DNA of 64,000 nucleotides from Microvirga zambiensis WSM3693 (GTDB lineage Bacteria > Pseudomonadota > Alphaproteobacteria > Rhizobiales > Beijerinckiaceae): NCBI RefSeq assembly GCF_016735695.1, contig NZ_JAERQD010000006.1:124001-188000 (forward strand), read 5' to 3'. Shown piece after piece: positions 20,210 to 30,603 of this stretch. Both the position numbers and the translations under genes were made by a program. The notes under the pieces were generated by a model. It searched no databases and was not told the origin of the DNA. It saw only the letters and a list, made by a program, of their open reading frames with translations. Numbering within the stretch: the stretch's first letter is position 1; every line of letters begins with the position of its first letter.

Positions 20210-21477
20210 ATGCCCTCAAGCTCCTCCCCTCCCGAAGTCGCCATCATCGGCGGCGGCCCCGCCGGGCTGATCGCCGCGGAGGTTCTGGGACGCGCAGGCG
20301 TTTCCGTCACAATCTACGACCAGATGCCGTCGGTGGGCCGTAAGCTTCTCATGGCGGGACGGGGCGGGCTGAACCTGACCCATTCGGAAGAGTTCGAGCG
20401 CTTCATCACCCGCTATGCTCAAGCCCAGCCGCTGCTGCGGCCCCTGATCGAGGCCTTCCGCCCGGAGGATCTGCGCGCCTGGTGCGAGGGTCTGGGACAG
20501 GAGACCTTCGTGGGGTCGAGCGGACGTGTGTTCCCAAAAGCCTTCAAGGCCTCGCCCCTGCTGCGCGCCTGGCTGAGGCGGCTCGAGGAATTAGGTGTCC
20601 GCGTCGCCCTGCGCCATCGCTGGCAGGGTTTTGACGAGGATGGCGCGCTCGCATTTACCGATGGGGCGGGCGAATCGGTGCGGGCAAAGCCCGACGCCAC
20701 CATCCTGGCGCTTGGCGGCGGGAGCTGGCCGCGGCTCGGCTCGGACGGAACCTGGGTCGATCTTTTGACCCGCCGCGGCATCGCGGTCTCGCCCCTGCGG
20801 CCGGCCAATATGGGCTTCACCCTTCCCTGGTCCGACATCATGCGCAGCCGCTTCGAGGGCGAGCCCCTGAAACGGATCGCCCTGACCTTCGAGGGTACGA
20901 GCGTGAAGGGCGAGGCCATCGTCACGACGGATGGAATCGAGGGCGGCGCGGTCTATGCTCTCTCGGCCAAGCTTCGAGATGCGATAGCGGAGAAAGGCAG
21001 CGCCCTTCTCCACATCGATCTCAGGCCCGATCTTTCGCAGGATGCCCTGGCAAAGCGCCTGAGCCCACCGCGAAAAGGCCAATCCGCCTCGACCTTCCTG
21101 CGCAAGGCCGCGGGCTTAAGCCCAGTCGGGATCGCCCTGTTGCGGGAGGCCTCCGCCACCCTGCCCGCAGAGCCCGAGGCGCTTGCCCACCTCATCAAGG
21201 CCGTACCGTTGAAGCTGACCGGCACGAAATCCCTGGAGCGGGCGATTTCCAGCGCCGGCGGGGTGCCCTTCACCGAGCTGGACGAGCACCTGATGCTGCG
21301 CCGCCTGCCTGGCGTCTTCGTCGCCGGCGAGATGCTCGACTGGGAGGCGCCCACCGGCGGCTATCTCCTCCAGGCCAGTTTCGCCACCGGCATTGCCGCA
21401 GCGAGAGGCGTTCTGGCGGCCTTGCAGATTCCCGATGACGCATTGACCTTGAATCCGTCATCGGCCACACGAAATTC

Positions 21478-21481
<4 letters not shown>
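20210..21481 (+). CDS. HI0933/YhiN-family NAD(P)/FAD-dependent oxidoreductase
   Basis: This 423-residue flavoprotein has the dinucleotide motif VAIIGGGPAGLIAAEVLGRAG near residue 9 and the family signature VGRKLLMAGRGGLNLTHSE. The C-terminal FAD site includes GVFVAGEMLDWEAPTGGYLLQ followed by GIAAARG. The family is widespread but its reaction is not established. The ATG at 20210 starts just before the Rossmann strand. Its TGA overlaps the GTG start of recQ in GTGA, so the two are translationally coupled. Confidence 0.85.
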
Positions 21482-23280
<1,799 letters not shown>

Positions 23281-23301
23281 TTTGCGATCAGACCTAAAAC
23301 C

Positions 23302-23480
23302 ACGTCATCACCGGCCTCGTGCCGGTGACGATGGAAACCCACTGTCATTCCGGGGCCGCGCAGCGGAACCCGGAACCCATAACCACGACATTCCAGGAAG
23401 AAGCGAGTCGCGTCGAGTCAGTTTCTGCAGCGTTAGCGGTTATGGGTTCCGGGCTCGCCTGCGGCGCCCCGGAATGACAG
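23302..23480. repeat. REP unit plus a 43-base inverted repeat
   Basis: A single GTCATCACCGGC...GCCGGTGAC palindrome at about 23302-23334 is followed by a long imperfect inverted repeat. The left arm spans 23342-23384 (begins CTGTCATTCCGGGGC, ends CCCATAACC) and the right arm 23438-23480. The 23281-23501 gap after recQ consists largely of these elements. Confidence 0.75.
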
Positions 23481-23501
23481 CGGCGGTTCCAAGCCGGCCT
23501 T

Positions 23502-23942
23502 CTACCTCCCCAGATAAGCCTCCAGCCCGCGCAGATGGTGGTGCCAGCCGGCCGCGTGCTGCTCGATGAGCTGCTGGCGTCTGTCGGCCGGCAGGACCGA
23601 CCAGCCGCGGTGATCGAGCCGCAGAATGGTCTTGCTGTCCTCGACCGGATCGACCGTCATCGACACCTGCGTGGGCTGCGGCCAGTCCTCGTCGGCCCAG
23701 CTGAGTTCGAGAAGCTCCGGCGGCTCGAAGCGGTTGATCGTGCCGATGGTCACGACCTTGCGCCCGGTGTTGTCCGTCCATTCCTCGCGGAAGGCGCCGC
23801 CCGCCTTCGGCTCCAGCCGCACATCGCCGCCCCACCAGCTGACGATGGCCTCGGGCGACGTCAGGGCTGCCCAGACATCCCTGGAGTTCTTCCTGAAATC
23901 GTACTCGATGACAATCCGATCCGCTGTCGTCCCGACTTTCAT
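23502..23942 (-). CDS. SRPBCC/AHSA1-family protein
   Basis: The 146-residue protein has the START-like fold pattern of the Activator of Hsp90 ATPase homologue 1 group. It opens IVIEYDFRKNSRDVWAALTSPEAIVSWWGGDVRLEPKAGGAFREEW and ends with HAAGWHHHLRGLEAYLG. Such proteins bind hydrophobic ligands or act as stress-related accessory factors; specific role unknown. A strong GAGGAGGAG precedes the ATG. It lies downstream of the Gfo/Idh gene on the same strand, separated by 27 bases, so it could be co-transcribed. Confidence 0.82.
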   Translation of the reverse strand: MKVGTTADRIVIEYDFRKNSRDVWAALTSPEAIVSWWGGDVRLEPKAGGAFREEWTDNTGRKVVTIGTINRFEPPELLELSWADEDWPQPTQVSMTVDPVEDSKTILRLDHRGWSVLPADRRQQLIEQHAAGWHHHLRGLEAYLGR

Positions 23943-23969
23943 GGTCGCTCCTCCTCAGGCGGCCTGTCG

Positions 23970-25094
23970 TCACCCGCCTGCTGTCACGTCCACCCAGGCG
24001 CCGTCATGGGCGCTCCTGGCAATTGCATCCACCGTACGCTCGATGCGGATGCCATCCTCGAATGCGATCAGATGCGCGCGCTCGCCCTCGATGCGGCGGA
24101 TCAGCTCGCGGCACTCGACGATCTTCAGATCGTTGAAGCCGAGCCCATGGCCCGGCGCCGGAATGAACTTATCATAAGGCGCATGATGCGGGGAGGCGAG
24201 AATGGTGCGGTAACCCTGGCTCTCCGGCGGCCCGTCGGCGGTGTAGAGCTGCACCTCGTTCATGCGCTCCTGGTCGTAGACGATGGAGCCCTTCGAGCCG
24301 AAGAGCTGCATGAAGATGCGGCCCTTGCGGCCCCAGGCCGAACGGTTGAGCGCGATCACGCCCGAGGCGCCATTGTCGAGCTCGATCAGGGTGGTGGCGA
24401 TGTCGTAGGTCTCGACCGCGCGGCGGCCGCCATCCTTCACCGGCCGGTCCGCATAGGGCTTGGCCATATGTCCGCAGACCCGCCGCACACCGCCGAAGAG
24501 GACCCAGATCAGGCTCAACGCATGGACGCCGAAATCGTCGAGCGCGCCATGGCCCGATGTCGCCTCGCTCTTCCAGTAGAAGAGCTGCTCCGGATCGGCC
24601 ATGAAATCCTCGTCCATCTCGAGGCGCACATGGTTGACCGTGCCGATCTGCCCTTCGTCGAGGAGGCGTTGGATCAGGCGGATGATGGGGTTCTGGATAT
24701 AGTTGTAGCCGAGCGCCGCGACCTTGGCCGAAGCGCGAGCGGCAGCCAGCATGCGCTCCGCATCCGCGAGCTTCGTCGCCATCGGCTTCTCGCACCACAC
24801 ATGCTTGCCGGCTTCCAGCGCCGCGATCGCCATCTCGGGATGAAAAGCGTTGGGCGTGGTGATCGATACCACATCGACGGCAGGATCGGTCACGAGCGAA
24901 CGCCAGTCTCCCGTGGCGCGCGCGAAGCCGAGCTCGCGCGCCTTTCGCTCGGCGAGCTCCTGCGAGGCCTCGGCCAACACGGCAAGGCGCGGCCGCTCCA
25001 CATCGCCGAAGACGGCGGCAACCGCGTTCCAGGCGAGCGCATGGCATTTGCCCATATAGCCCGTGCCGATGAGACCGATGCCGAGTGACGTCAT
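23970..25094 (-). CDS. Gfo/Idh/MocA-family oxidoreductase
   Basis: The 374-residue NAD(P)-dependent dehydrogenase starts MTSLGIGLIGTGYMGKCHALAW, a Rossmann nucleotide site, and has the family EKP triad in HVWCEKPMATKLADAERM. The ALDDFGVHALSLIWVLFGG helix carries the conserved D-x3-H. The gene follows the inositol-locus ABC transporter genes on the same strand, separated by a REP element. A cyclic-polyol dehydrogenase (for example scyllo- or chiro-inositol) is plausible, but glycoside or other sugar oxidation cannot be excluded. AGGAG lies before the ATG at 25094. Confidence 0.85.
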   Translation of the reverse strand: MTSLGIGLIGTGYMGKCHALAWNAVAAVFGDVERPRLAVLAEASQELAERKARELGFARATGDWRSLVTDPAVDVVSITTPNAFHPEMAIAALEAGKHVWCEKPMATKLADAERMLAAARASAKVAALGYNYIQNPIIRLIQRLLDEGQIGTVNHVRLEMDEDFMADPEQLFYWKSEATSGHGALDDFGVHALSLIWVLFGGVRRVCGHMAKPYADRPVKDGGRRAVETYDIATTLIELDNGASGVIALNRSAWGRKGRIFMQLFGSKGSIVYDQERMNEVQLYTADGPPESQGYRTILASPHHAPYDKFIPAPGHGLGFNDLKIVECRELIRRIEGERAHLIAFEDGIRIERTVDAIARSAHDGAWVDVTAGG

Positions 25095-25166
25095 GCGTTG
25101 TGCTCCTGAGACGATGAACAAAACTTGATCCTCATCCAGAGAATCTGGCCGGAAACTCAACTCTTC

Positions 25167-25256
25167 GTCATCACCGGCCTTGTGCCGGTGATCTCGATCG
25201 GAAAGACGTGGCGTTTCAAAACATCGGGATGGCCGGGACAAGCCCGGCCATGACAT
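25167..25256. repeat. Composite REP pair (REPIN-like)
   Basis: GTCATCACCGGCCTTGTGCC opens a palindrome at 25167-25200, and GGATGGCCGGGACAAGCCCG is in a second at 25224-25256. The two are inverted copies of the same element, as at 8350-8439 and 29377-29463. It separates the ABC ATPase gene from the Gfo/Idh gene on the minus strand. Nothing else is seen in 25095-25293. Confidence 0.75.
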
Positions 25257-25293
25257 CTAAAGCTTGTCCATCTAAGACAGGCAGCTCTCGCTG

Positions 25294-26078
<785 letters not shown>

Positions 26079-26079
<1 letters not shown>

Positions 26080-27221
26080 CAGCGCTCTCCCGTCACCTTG
26101 CGGCGGATGAAGTTGTTGAACAGCACCGCGAGCAGCAGCATGGCGCCCAGGAAAACCTGGAACCAGTCGGAATCGAAGCGCGTATAGGTGAGGCCGATGG
26201 AGACCATGCCGAAGATGATGGCGCCGAAGAAGGCGCCGATGGCAGAGCCGTAGCCGCCGGTGAGCAGGCAGCCGCCGATCACGGCAGCGATGATGGCCTC
26301 GAACTCCTTCTGGAAGCCGCGCCGCGCATCGGTCGAACCGGCATCGAGCACCGTGAGGATGGCGACGAGCGCGGCGGCAGCGGCGGTGAGCATGAAGAGC
26401 GCCGTCTTCACCCGGTCCACCGGCACGCCGGAATTGCGCGCCGCATTGGCATCGCCGCCGGCGGCAAAAATCCAGTTGCCGGCGCGCGTGCGTAAGAGAA
26501 GCCACGTGGCGGCAAGCGCGAAGAGAATGAACCAGACGATGGAGATCGGCACTCCCGTGACCGTCGGCGTGCCATTCGGGAACTTGGCGATGATGTCATG
26601 CGCTGCGAGCCAGGAGAACACCCCTTCGAAGGCAACGCCCGAGAAGAGTTCGCGGATGAGACCTTCGCCCGCCTGATCGCCGATGCCGCGCATCTGTGTC
26701 GAGCCGCCGGTCGCCCATTTCAGTCCGACGAGGGAGAGGCCGCGCAGGATGAACAGGAAGGCGAGCGTGACGATGAAGGAGGGAAGCCTGGTGCGGATCA
26801 CCATCTGCCCGTTGATCCCGCCGAGAACGGCCGCGACGACGAAGGTCGCGGCGATGGCGACGAGCAGAGGCCAGCCGCTGAGCGTAATGAAGCCGCCGAA
26901 AACGAGGCCGGTGAAGGCCACCATGGAGCCGATGGAAAGGTCGAACTCGCCGCCGATCATCAGCAGCGCCGCGGCGATGGCGAGAATGCCGAGCTGCGAG
27001 GCCGGCGAGAGGATGTTCATGATGCCCGCGAGCGTGAACATCGAGGCATCCGCGGTGGAGAGGAAGAAGATCGTGACCAGGACGAGGCCGGCCAGGGCGC
27101 CGAGCTCGGGGCGCCGCATGATCTTCGTCAGAAGGGAGACCTCCCGCAGGCGCTCGTCCTGAATTGCCTTGACGGCCGTAGCCGGTGCGAGATTGGCGGT
27201 CGGCTGGGTGGTGTTGACCAT
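26079..27221 (-). CDS. Sugar/polyol ABC transporter permease (FrcC/RbsC-like)
   Basis: The 380-residue inner-membrane permease has about ten segments and the family stretches [23 protein letters not shown] and [15 protein letters not shown]. The coupling region is [30 protein letters not shown]. As the only permease in the operon it probably works as a homodimer. The ATG at 27221 has GGGGAGG seven bases upstream; the reading to 27272 is an extension. It lies between the binding protein and the ATPase genes, all on the minus strand. Confidence 0.9.
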
Positions 27222-27295
27222 GAGCGCCTCCCCGAATGGATCCGTGAAAAAGAAGGAGCCCGCAACCTGCACGGCCGCGGGCTCCGATGAGCGCT

Positions 27296-28237
27296 TTAGC
27301 GAATGCCCTTGGCAGACAGATCGATCACTTGGGCAGCCTTTTCCTTCGTGATCAGATTCGGGCCGGAAGGCACGTTGCCGCCGGGCATCAGGCCGTACTT
27401 GGCGTAGTTCGCCAGGAACACCACGGGCAGGTAGCCTTGCAGGTATTGCTGCTGGTCGATGGCGAAGACCGCCTCGCCGCTCGCTACCGACTTGAGGAAG
27501 CCGGCCGACATGTCGAACGTGGCGACGCGGATAGCGCCCGTCTTTCCGGCCTCCTTCACGGCCGCAACCGACGGCTCGCCGGCCGTGCCGGCGCCGAGCG
27601 CGAGGATCGTGTCGATGGAAGCGTCCGCCGCAACCGCCGCCTTCACCTTGGCGCGGATATCAGCCGGATCGTTCGTGACGGGGAGCACCGTCACCTTGCC
27701 GCCGAAGCCTTCACCGAAGCCCTTGCAGCGCAGGTCGAGCGAGACGTTGCCGACCTCCTGGTTCACGCACAGGCCGACCTTGCCGCCCAATTCCTTCAGC
27801 TTCGCGCCGGCGATGCGCCCGGCTTCGATCTCGTCCTGGCCCACATGAAGCAGCGCGCCGAGCTTCTTCGACACGTCGGAACCGGAATTCATGGAGATCA
27901 CCGGGATGCCGGCGGCCACCGCCTTCTGGATCGACGGACCGAGCGCCGAGGAATCCGGAATGGAGACGATGAGACCTGCCGGCTTCTGGTTCACGGCGGC
28001 ATCGATGAGCTGGGCCATGGCGACCATGTCGAAGGTTTCGGGCGCCCGGTAATCGACCTGGACCTTCATGTCCTGGCCGCCGGCGGCGACGCCGTTCTTC
28101 ACCACCGACCAGAACGGATCGTTGGCCTGGCCGTGGCTGACGACGATGATGCGGGTATTCTGCTGTGCAGCGGCCGGCACGGCGACGGCAAGGGTCAGGG
28201 CTGCTGCGGCTGCCAGACCGGTAATGAACGATTTCAT
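27296..28237 (-). CDS. Sugar/polyol ABC transporter substrate-binding protein
   Basis: The 313-residue periplasmic binding protein begins with the signal peptide MKSFITGLAAAAALTLAVAVPAAAQQ. The mature part is a ribose/galactose-type (Peripla_BP_4) protein: TRIIVVSHGQANDPFWSVVKNGV, AVNQKPAGLIVSIPDSSALG, AGIPVISMNSGSD. It is the first gene of the binding protein-permease-ATPase operon and is divergent from the RpiR regulator gene. Myo-inositol is the likely ligand by context (IbpA/IntA-like), but the FrcB family also binds fructose and ribose. AAAGGGAGGAAGAGC precedes the ATG. Confidence 0.9.
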   Translation of the reverse strand: MKSFITGLAAAAALTLAVAVPAAAQQNTRIIVVSHGQANDPFWSVVKNGVAAGGQDMKVQVDYRAPETFDMVAMAQLIDAAVNQKPAGLIVSIPDSSALGPSIQKAVAAGIPVISMNSGSDVSKKLGALLHVGQDEIEAGRIAGAKLKELGGKVGLCVNQEVGNVSLDLRCKGFGEGFGGKVTVLPVTNDPADIRAKVKAAVAADASIDTILALGAGTAGEPSVAAVKEAGKTGAIRVATFDMSAGFLKSVASGEAVFAIDQQQYLQGYLPVVFLANYAKYGLMPGGNVPSGPNLITKEKAAQVIDLSAKGIR

Positions 28238-28433
28238 GCTCTTCCTCCCTTTGATTCCACTCTCCTATCGCAGCCTGTTGGCAGCGACGGACGTAAGCGG
28301 CATTGCCGCTTGCCTCACCGGGCAGAGAGAAAACAAATGAGCCGAAGGGCGAATCACCGTCCGTACAGCGTTCCCTCTGCCGATCCGATCGTCCGTCAAA
28401 ACGGAACGTCAGAACCTTTTTTGTTTCTATATT

Positions 28434-28447
28434 GGAATTTTTATTCC
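28434..28447. promoter_or_regulatory. Candidate IolR operator in the divergent regulator/transporter promoter
   Basis: GGAATTTTTATTCC fits exactly the GGAA-N6-TTCC motif that I recall as reported for the RpiR-type repressor IolR of Sinorhizobium meliloti. It lies between the binding-protein gene (start 28237) and the regulator gene (start 28517), 70 bases before the latter. The rest of the 28238-28516 gap is AT-richer than its surroundings and holds no ORF. Confidence 0.65.
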
Positions 28448-28516
28448 ATTTTTGTAGGATCGGGTCAAGGCCCGATCCGATGGCATGGGACCGGTCGAAT
28501 GGAAGCAGAGGACGAT

Positions 28517-29362
28517 ATGGGCAGCGCAGAGGCGGTCGCGGTCGGAGTGCCCGAGGATTATGACGGACTGCGCACGCTCCTGCTCAACCGCCGCGAGGCC
28601 ATGCCCAAGCGCCTGAAACAGATTGCCGCCTTCGCCCTGGAGCATCCCGAAGATGTGGCCTTCGGCACCGTAGCGGGAATCGCCGAGCATGCGGGCGTGC
28701 AGCCTTCCACCCTGGTGCGCTTCGCCAAAAGCCTCGGCTATGACGGCTTCTCCCATCTGCAGCAGATTTTTCGCGATCGCCTGCGCGAGCGCTTTCCCGA
28801 TTATCGCGAGCGGCTGAAAGGCCTGCGCGATGCGGAGGGGCATCACGTGCATGCGGCCTCCCTGCTCGAAGGCTTCACCAATGCCGCATCCGTCTCGCTC
28901 GAGCGGATGCAGGCTTCGGTGCGCCCGGAGGAATTGTCGCGCGCCATCGAGACGCTCGCCAAGGCCGATACGGTCTATCTGCTCGGCGCACGCCGGGTGT
29001 TTCCCGTGATCGCCTATTGCGCCTACGCTTTCGGCAAGCTCGGAATGCGCGCGATCCTCATCGACCATGTCGGCCAGCTCGGCCCCGAGCAGCTCGCCAT
29101 CGCCTCGAAACGCGATGCGGTGCTTGCCATCAGCTTCACGCCCTATGCACCGGTCACCGCCGATCTCGCTGCGGCGGCGGCGCAGCGCGACGTGCCGGTG
29201 GTCGCGATCACCGATTCGGCCTTCAGCCCGCTGGTGACCAATGCCGATGTCTGGCTCGAAGTGGCCGAAGCCGATTTCGGCGCCTTCCGCTCGCTCTCCG
29301 CGTCGTTCGCGCTCGCGATGGCGCTGGCAGTGGGCACGGCGGAGAAGCGGGCGGAGGGATAA
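28517..29362 (+). CDS. iolR: RpiR-family transcriptional regulator, probable inositol repressor
   Basis: The 281-residue protein has an N-terminal RpiR helix-turn-helix (about residues 15-85, MPKRLKQIAAFALEHPEDVAFGTVAGIAEHAGVQPSTLVRFAKSLGYDGFSHLQQIF). A C-terminal SIS sugar-phosphate-binding domain follows (about 125-265, YLLGARRVFPVIAYCAYAFGKLG, then VLAISFTPYAPVTADLAAAAA). It lies between the transporter operon and the iol genes, and a GGAA-N6-TTCC palindrome sits upstream. It is a probable repressor relieved by a phosphorylated inositol intermediate. The ATG at 28517 has AGAGGA upstream; an in-frame ATG at 28499 is the alternative. Confidence 0.82.
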   Translation: MGSAEAVAVGVPEDYDGLRTLLLNRREAMPKRLKQIAAFALEHPEDVAFGTVAGIAEHAGVQPSTLVRFAKSLGYDGFSHLQQIFRDRLRERFPDYRERLKGLRDAEGHHVHAASLLEGFTNAASVSLERMQASVRPEELSRAIETLAKADTVYLLGARRVFPVIAYCAYAFGKLGMRAILIDHVGQLGPEQLAIASKRDAVLAISFTPYAPVTADLAAAAAQRDVPVVAITDSAFSPLVTNADVWLEVAEADFGAFRSLSASFALAMALAVGTAEKRAEG

Positions 29363-29376
29363 GCCTGCCACCAACC

Positions 29377-29463
29377 GTCATGGCCGGGCTTGTCCCGGCC
29401 ATCCCAATCCTGAGAAGCGCTAAGCCTTTATCGGGATCACCGGCACAAGGCCGGTGATGACGT
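29377..29463. repeat. Composite REP pair (REPIN-like)
   Basis: GTCATGGCCGGGCTTGTCCC begins the left palindrome at 29378. The right one (ATCACCGGCACAAGGCCGGT) ends in GATGACGT at about 29463. It fills the space between the converging regulator and iolG genes and matches the copy after mmsB closely. Confidence 0.78.
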
Positions 29464-29469
29464 AAAAGG

Positions 29470-30459
29470 TCAAACCCGCACCGGCTTTCCGCTTTGCGCC
29501 GATTCCGTCGCTGCGTCCGCCAGGCGCTGCGCCATGAGTCCATCACGGCCGGTCGGGTTGCACGGCTTGCCGTCGCGGACGGCGTTGAGGAACGTGGAGA
29601 GTTCCTCGCGATAGGCTTCCGCGTAGCGCTCCAGGAAGAAGTCCTGCACCGGGTCTGCGGCGATGCCGGAGGCGTTCGCCACTTCCACCGTCGTGCGGTG
29701 GATGTTGCCGGCGCGGATCATGCCCTTCGAGCCGTGCACTTCGATACGCTGGTCGTAGCCGTAGGTGGCGCGGCGGGAATTGGAGATCTGCACGATCCTT
29801 CCCTTGGCCGTCTTCAGCATCACGGCGGCGGTGTCGACATCGCCGGCCTGGCCGATGGCCGGATCGACGAGGGAGGAGCCGACCGCGTGCACCTCCACCG
29901 GCTCATCGCCGAGGAGCAGGAAGCGGGCCATGTCGAGATCGTGGATCATCATGTCGCGAAAAAGGCCGCCGGAGGTGGCGATGTAGCTCACCGGCGGCGG
30001 GCCGGGATCGCGCGACAGGATGGTGACGATCTCGACCTCGCCGACCTCGCCGTCGGCAAGGCGGCGACGAAGGCTCGCGAAGTTCGGGTCGAAGCGGCGG
30101 TTGAAGCCGATCATCAGCGGCGTGCCCGCCTTCTCCACCGTGGCGAGGCAGGTCTCGATGCGCGCGCTCGACAGATCGACCGGCTTCTCGCAGAACACCG
30201 CCTTGCCGGCGCGCGCGCCGCGCTCGATCAGGTCGGCATGGGTCGTCGTCGGCGTGCAGACGAGGATCGCGTCCACATCCGAGCGCTCGACGATCTCCTC
30301 CAGGGAGGCCACTTCGGCGCCTGTCGCAGCGGCAAGCTCCTGCGCGGAGGGCGCATGCGGATCGGCCACCGCCACGAGGCGGGCATCCGGATGGTTGGCG
30401 GCGTTGCGCCCGTGAATGCGGCCGATTCGGCCCGCGCCCAGAACGGCGATCCTGATCAT
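29470..30459 (-). CDS. iolG: Myo-inositol 2-dehydrogenase
   Basis: IolG oxidises myo-inositol to 2-keto-myo-inositol with NAD, the first step of the iol pathway. The 329-residue protein has the Rossmann motif VLGAGRIGRIHGRNA at residues 6-20, the catalytic EKP at 91-93 (AVFCEKPVDLS), and GGLFRDMMIHDLDMARFLLG-type sequence carrying the conserved D-x3-H pair of the Gfo/Idh family. AGAGAGGAAAC precedes the ATG. It is divergent from iolC across a 144-base region with two operator-like palindromes, which makes co-regulation likely. Confidence 0.9.
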   Translation of the reverse strand: MIRIAVLGAGRIGRIHGRNAANHPDARLVAVADPHAPSAQELAAATGAEVASLEEIVERSDVDAILVCTPTTTHADLIERGARAGKAVFCEKPVDLSSARIETCLATVEKAGTPLMIGFNRRFDPNFASLRRRLADGEVGEVEIVTILSRDPGPPPVSYIATSGGLFRDMMIHDLDMARFLLLGDEPVEVHAVGSSLVDPAIGQAGDVDTAAVMLKTAKGRIVQISNSRRATYGYDQRIEVHGSKGMIRAGNIHRTTVEVANASGIAADPVQDFFLERYAEAYREELSTFLNAVRDGKPCNPTGRDGLMAQRLADAATESAQSGKPVRV

Positions 30460-30497
30460 GTTTCCTCTCTGATTCTTTGCCGGCTACGGTGAAATTT

Positions 30498-30541
30498 AGA
30501 ATTGATATTCCAACGTAAGCTGCTAATAGAATAAACGTTCT
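30498..30541. promoter_or_regulatory. Two operator-like palindromes in the iolG-iolC divergent promoter
   Basis: AGAATTGATATTCC at 30498-30511 and AGAATAAACGTTCT at 30528-30541 both follow (A/G)GAA-N6-TTC(C/T), near-matches to the IolR motif seen at 28434. They start exactly 30 bases apart, close to three helical turns, so two repressor dimers could bind one face of the DNA. The region separates iolG (start 30459) from iolC (start 30604). Confidence 0.6.
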
Positions 30542-30603
30542 ATAACTGCAAGGGCCAATGGGCTCTCACACGGTCGATGAAGACCGGCAGCGGGAGGAAT
30601 AGC

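Noticed and set aside
27287-28498. N-terminal 400-residue extension of the RpiR regulator
   Set aside because: The long frame passes antisense through the binding-protein gene; the regulator family starts just before its helix-turn-helix near 28517.
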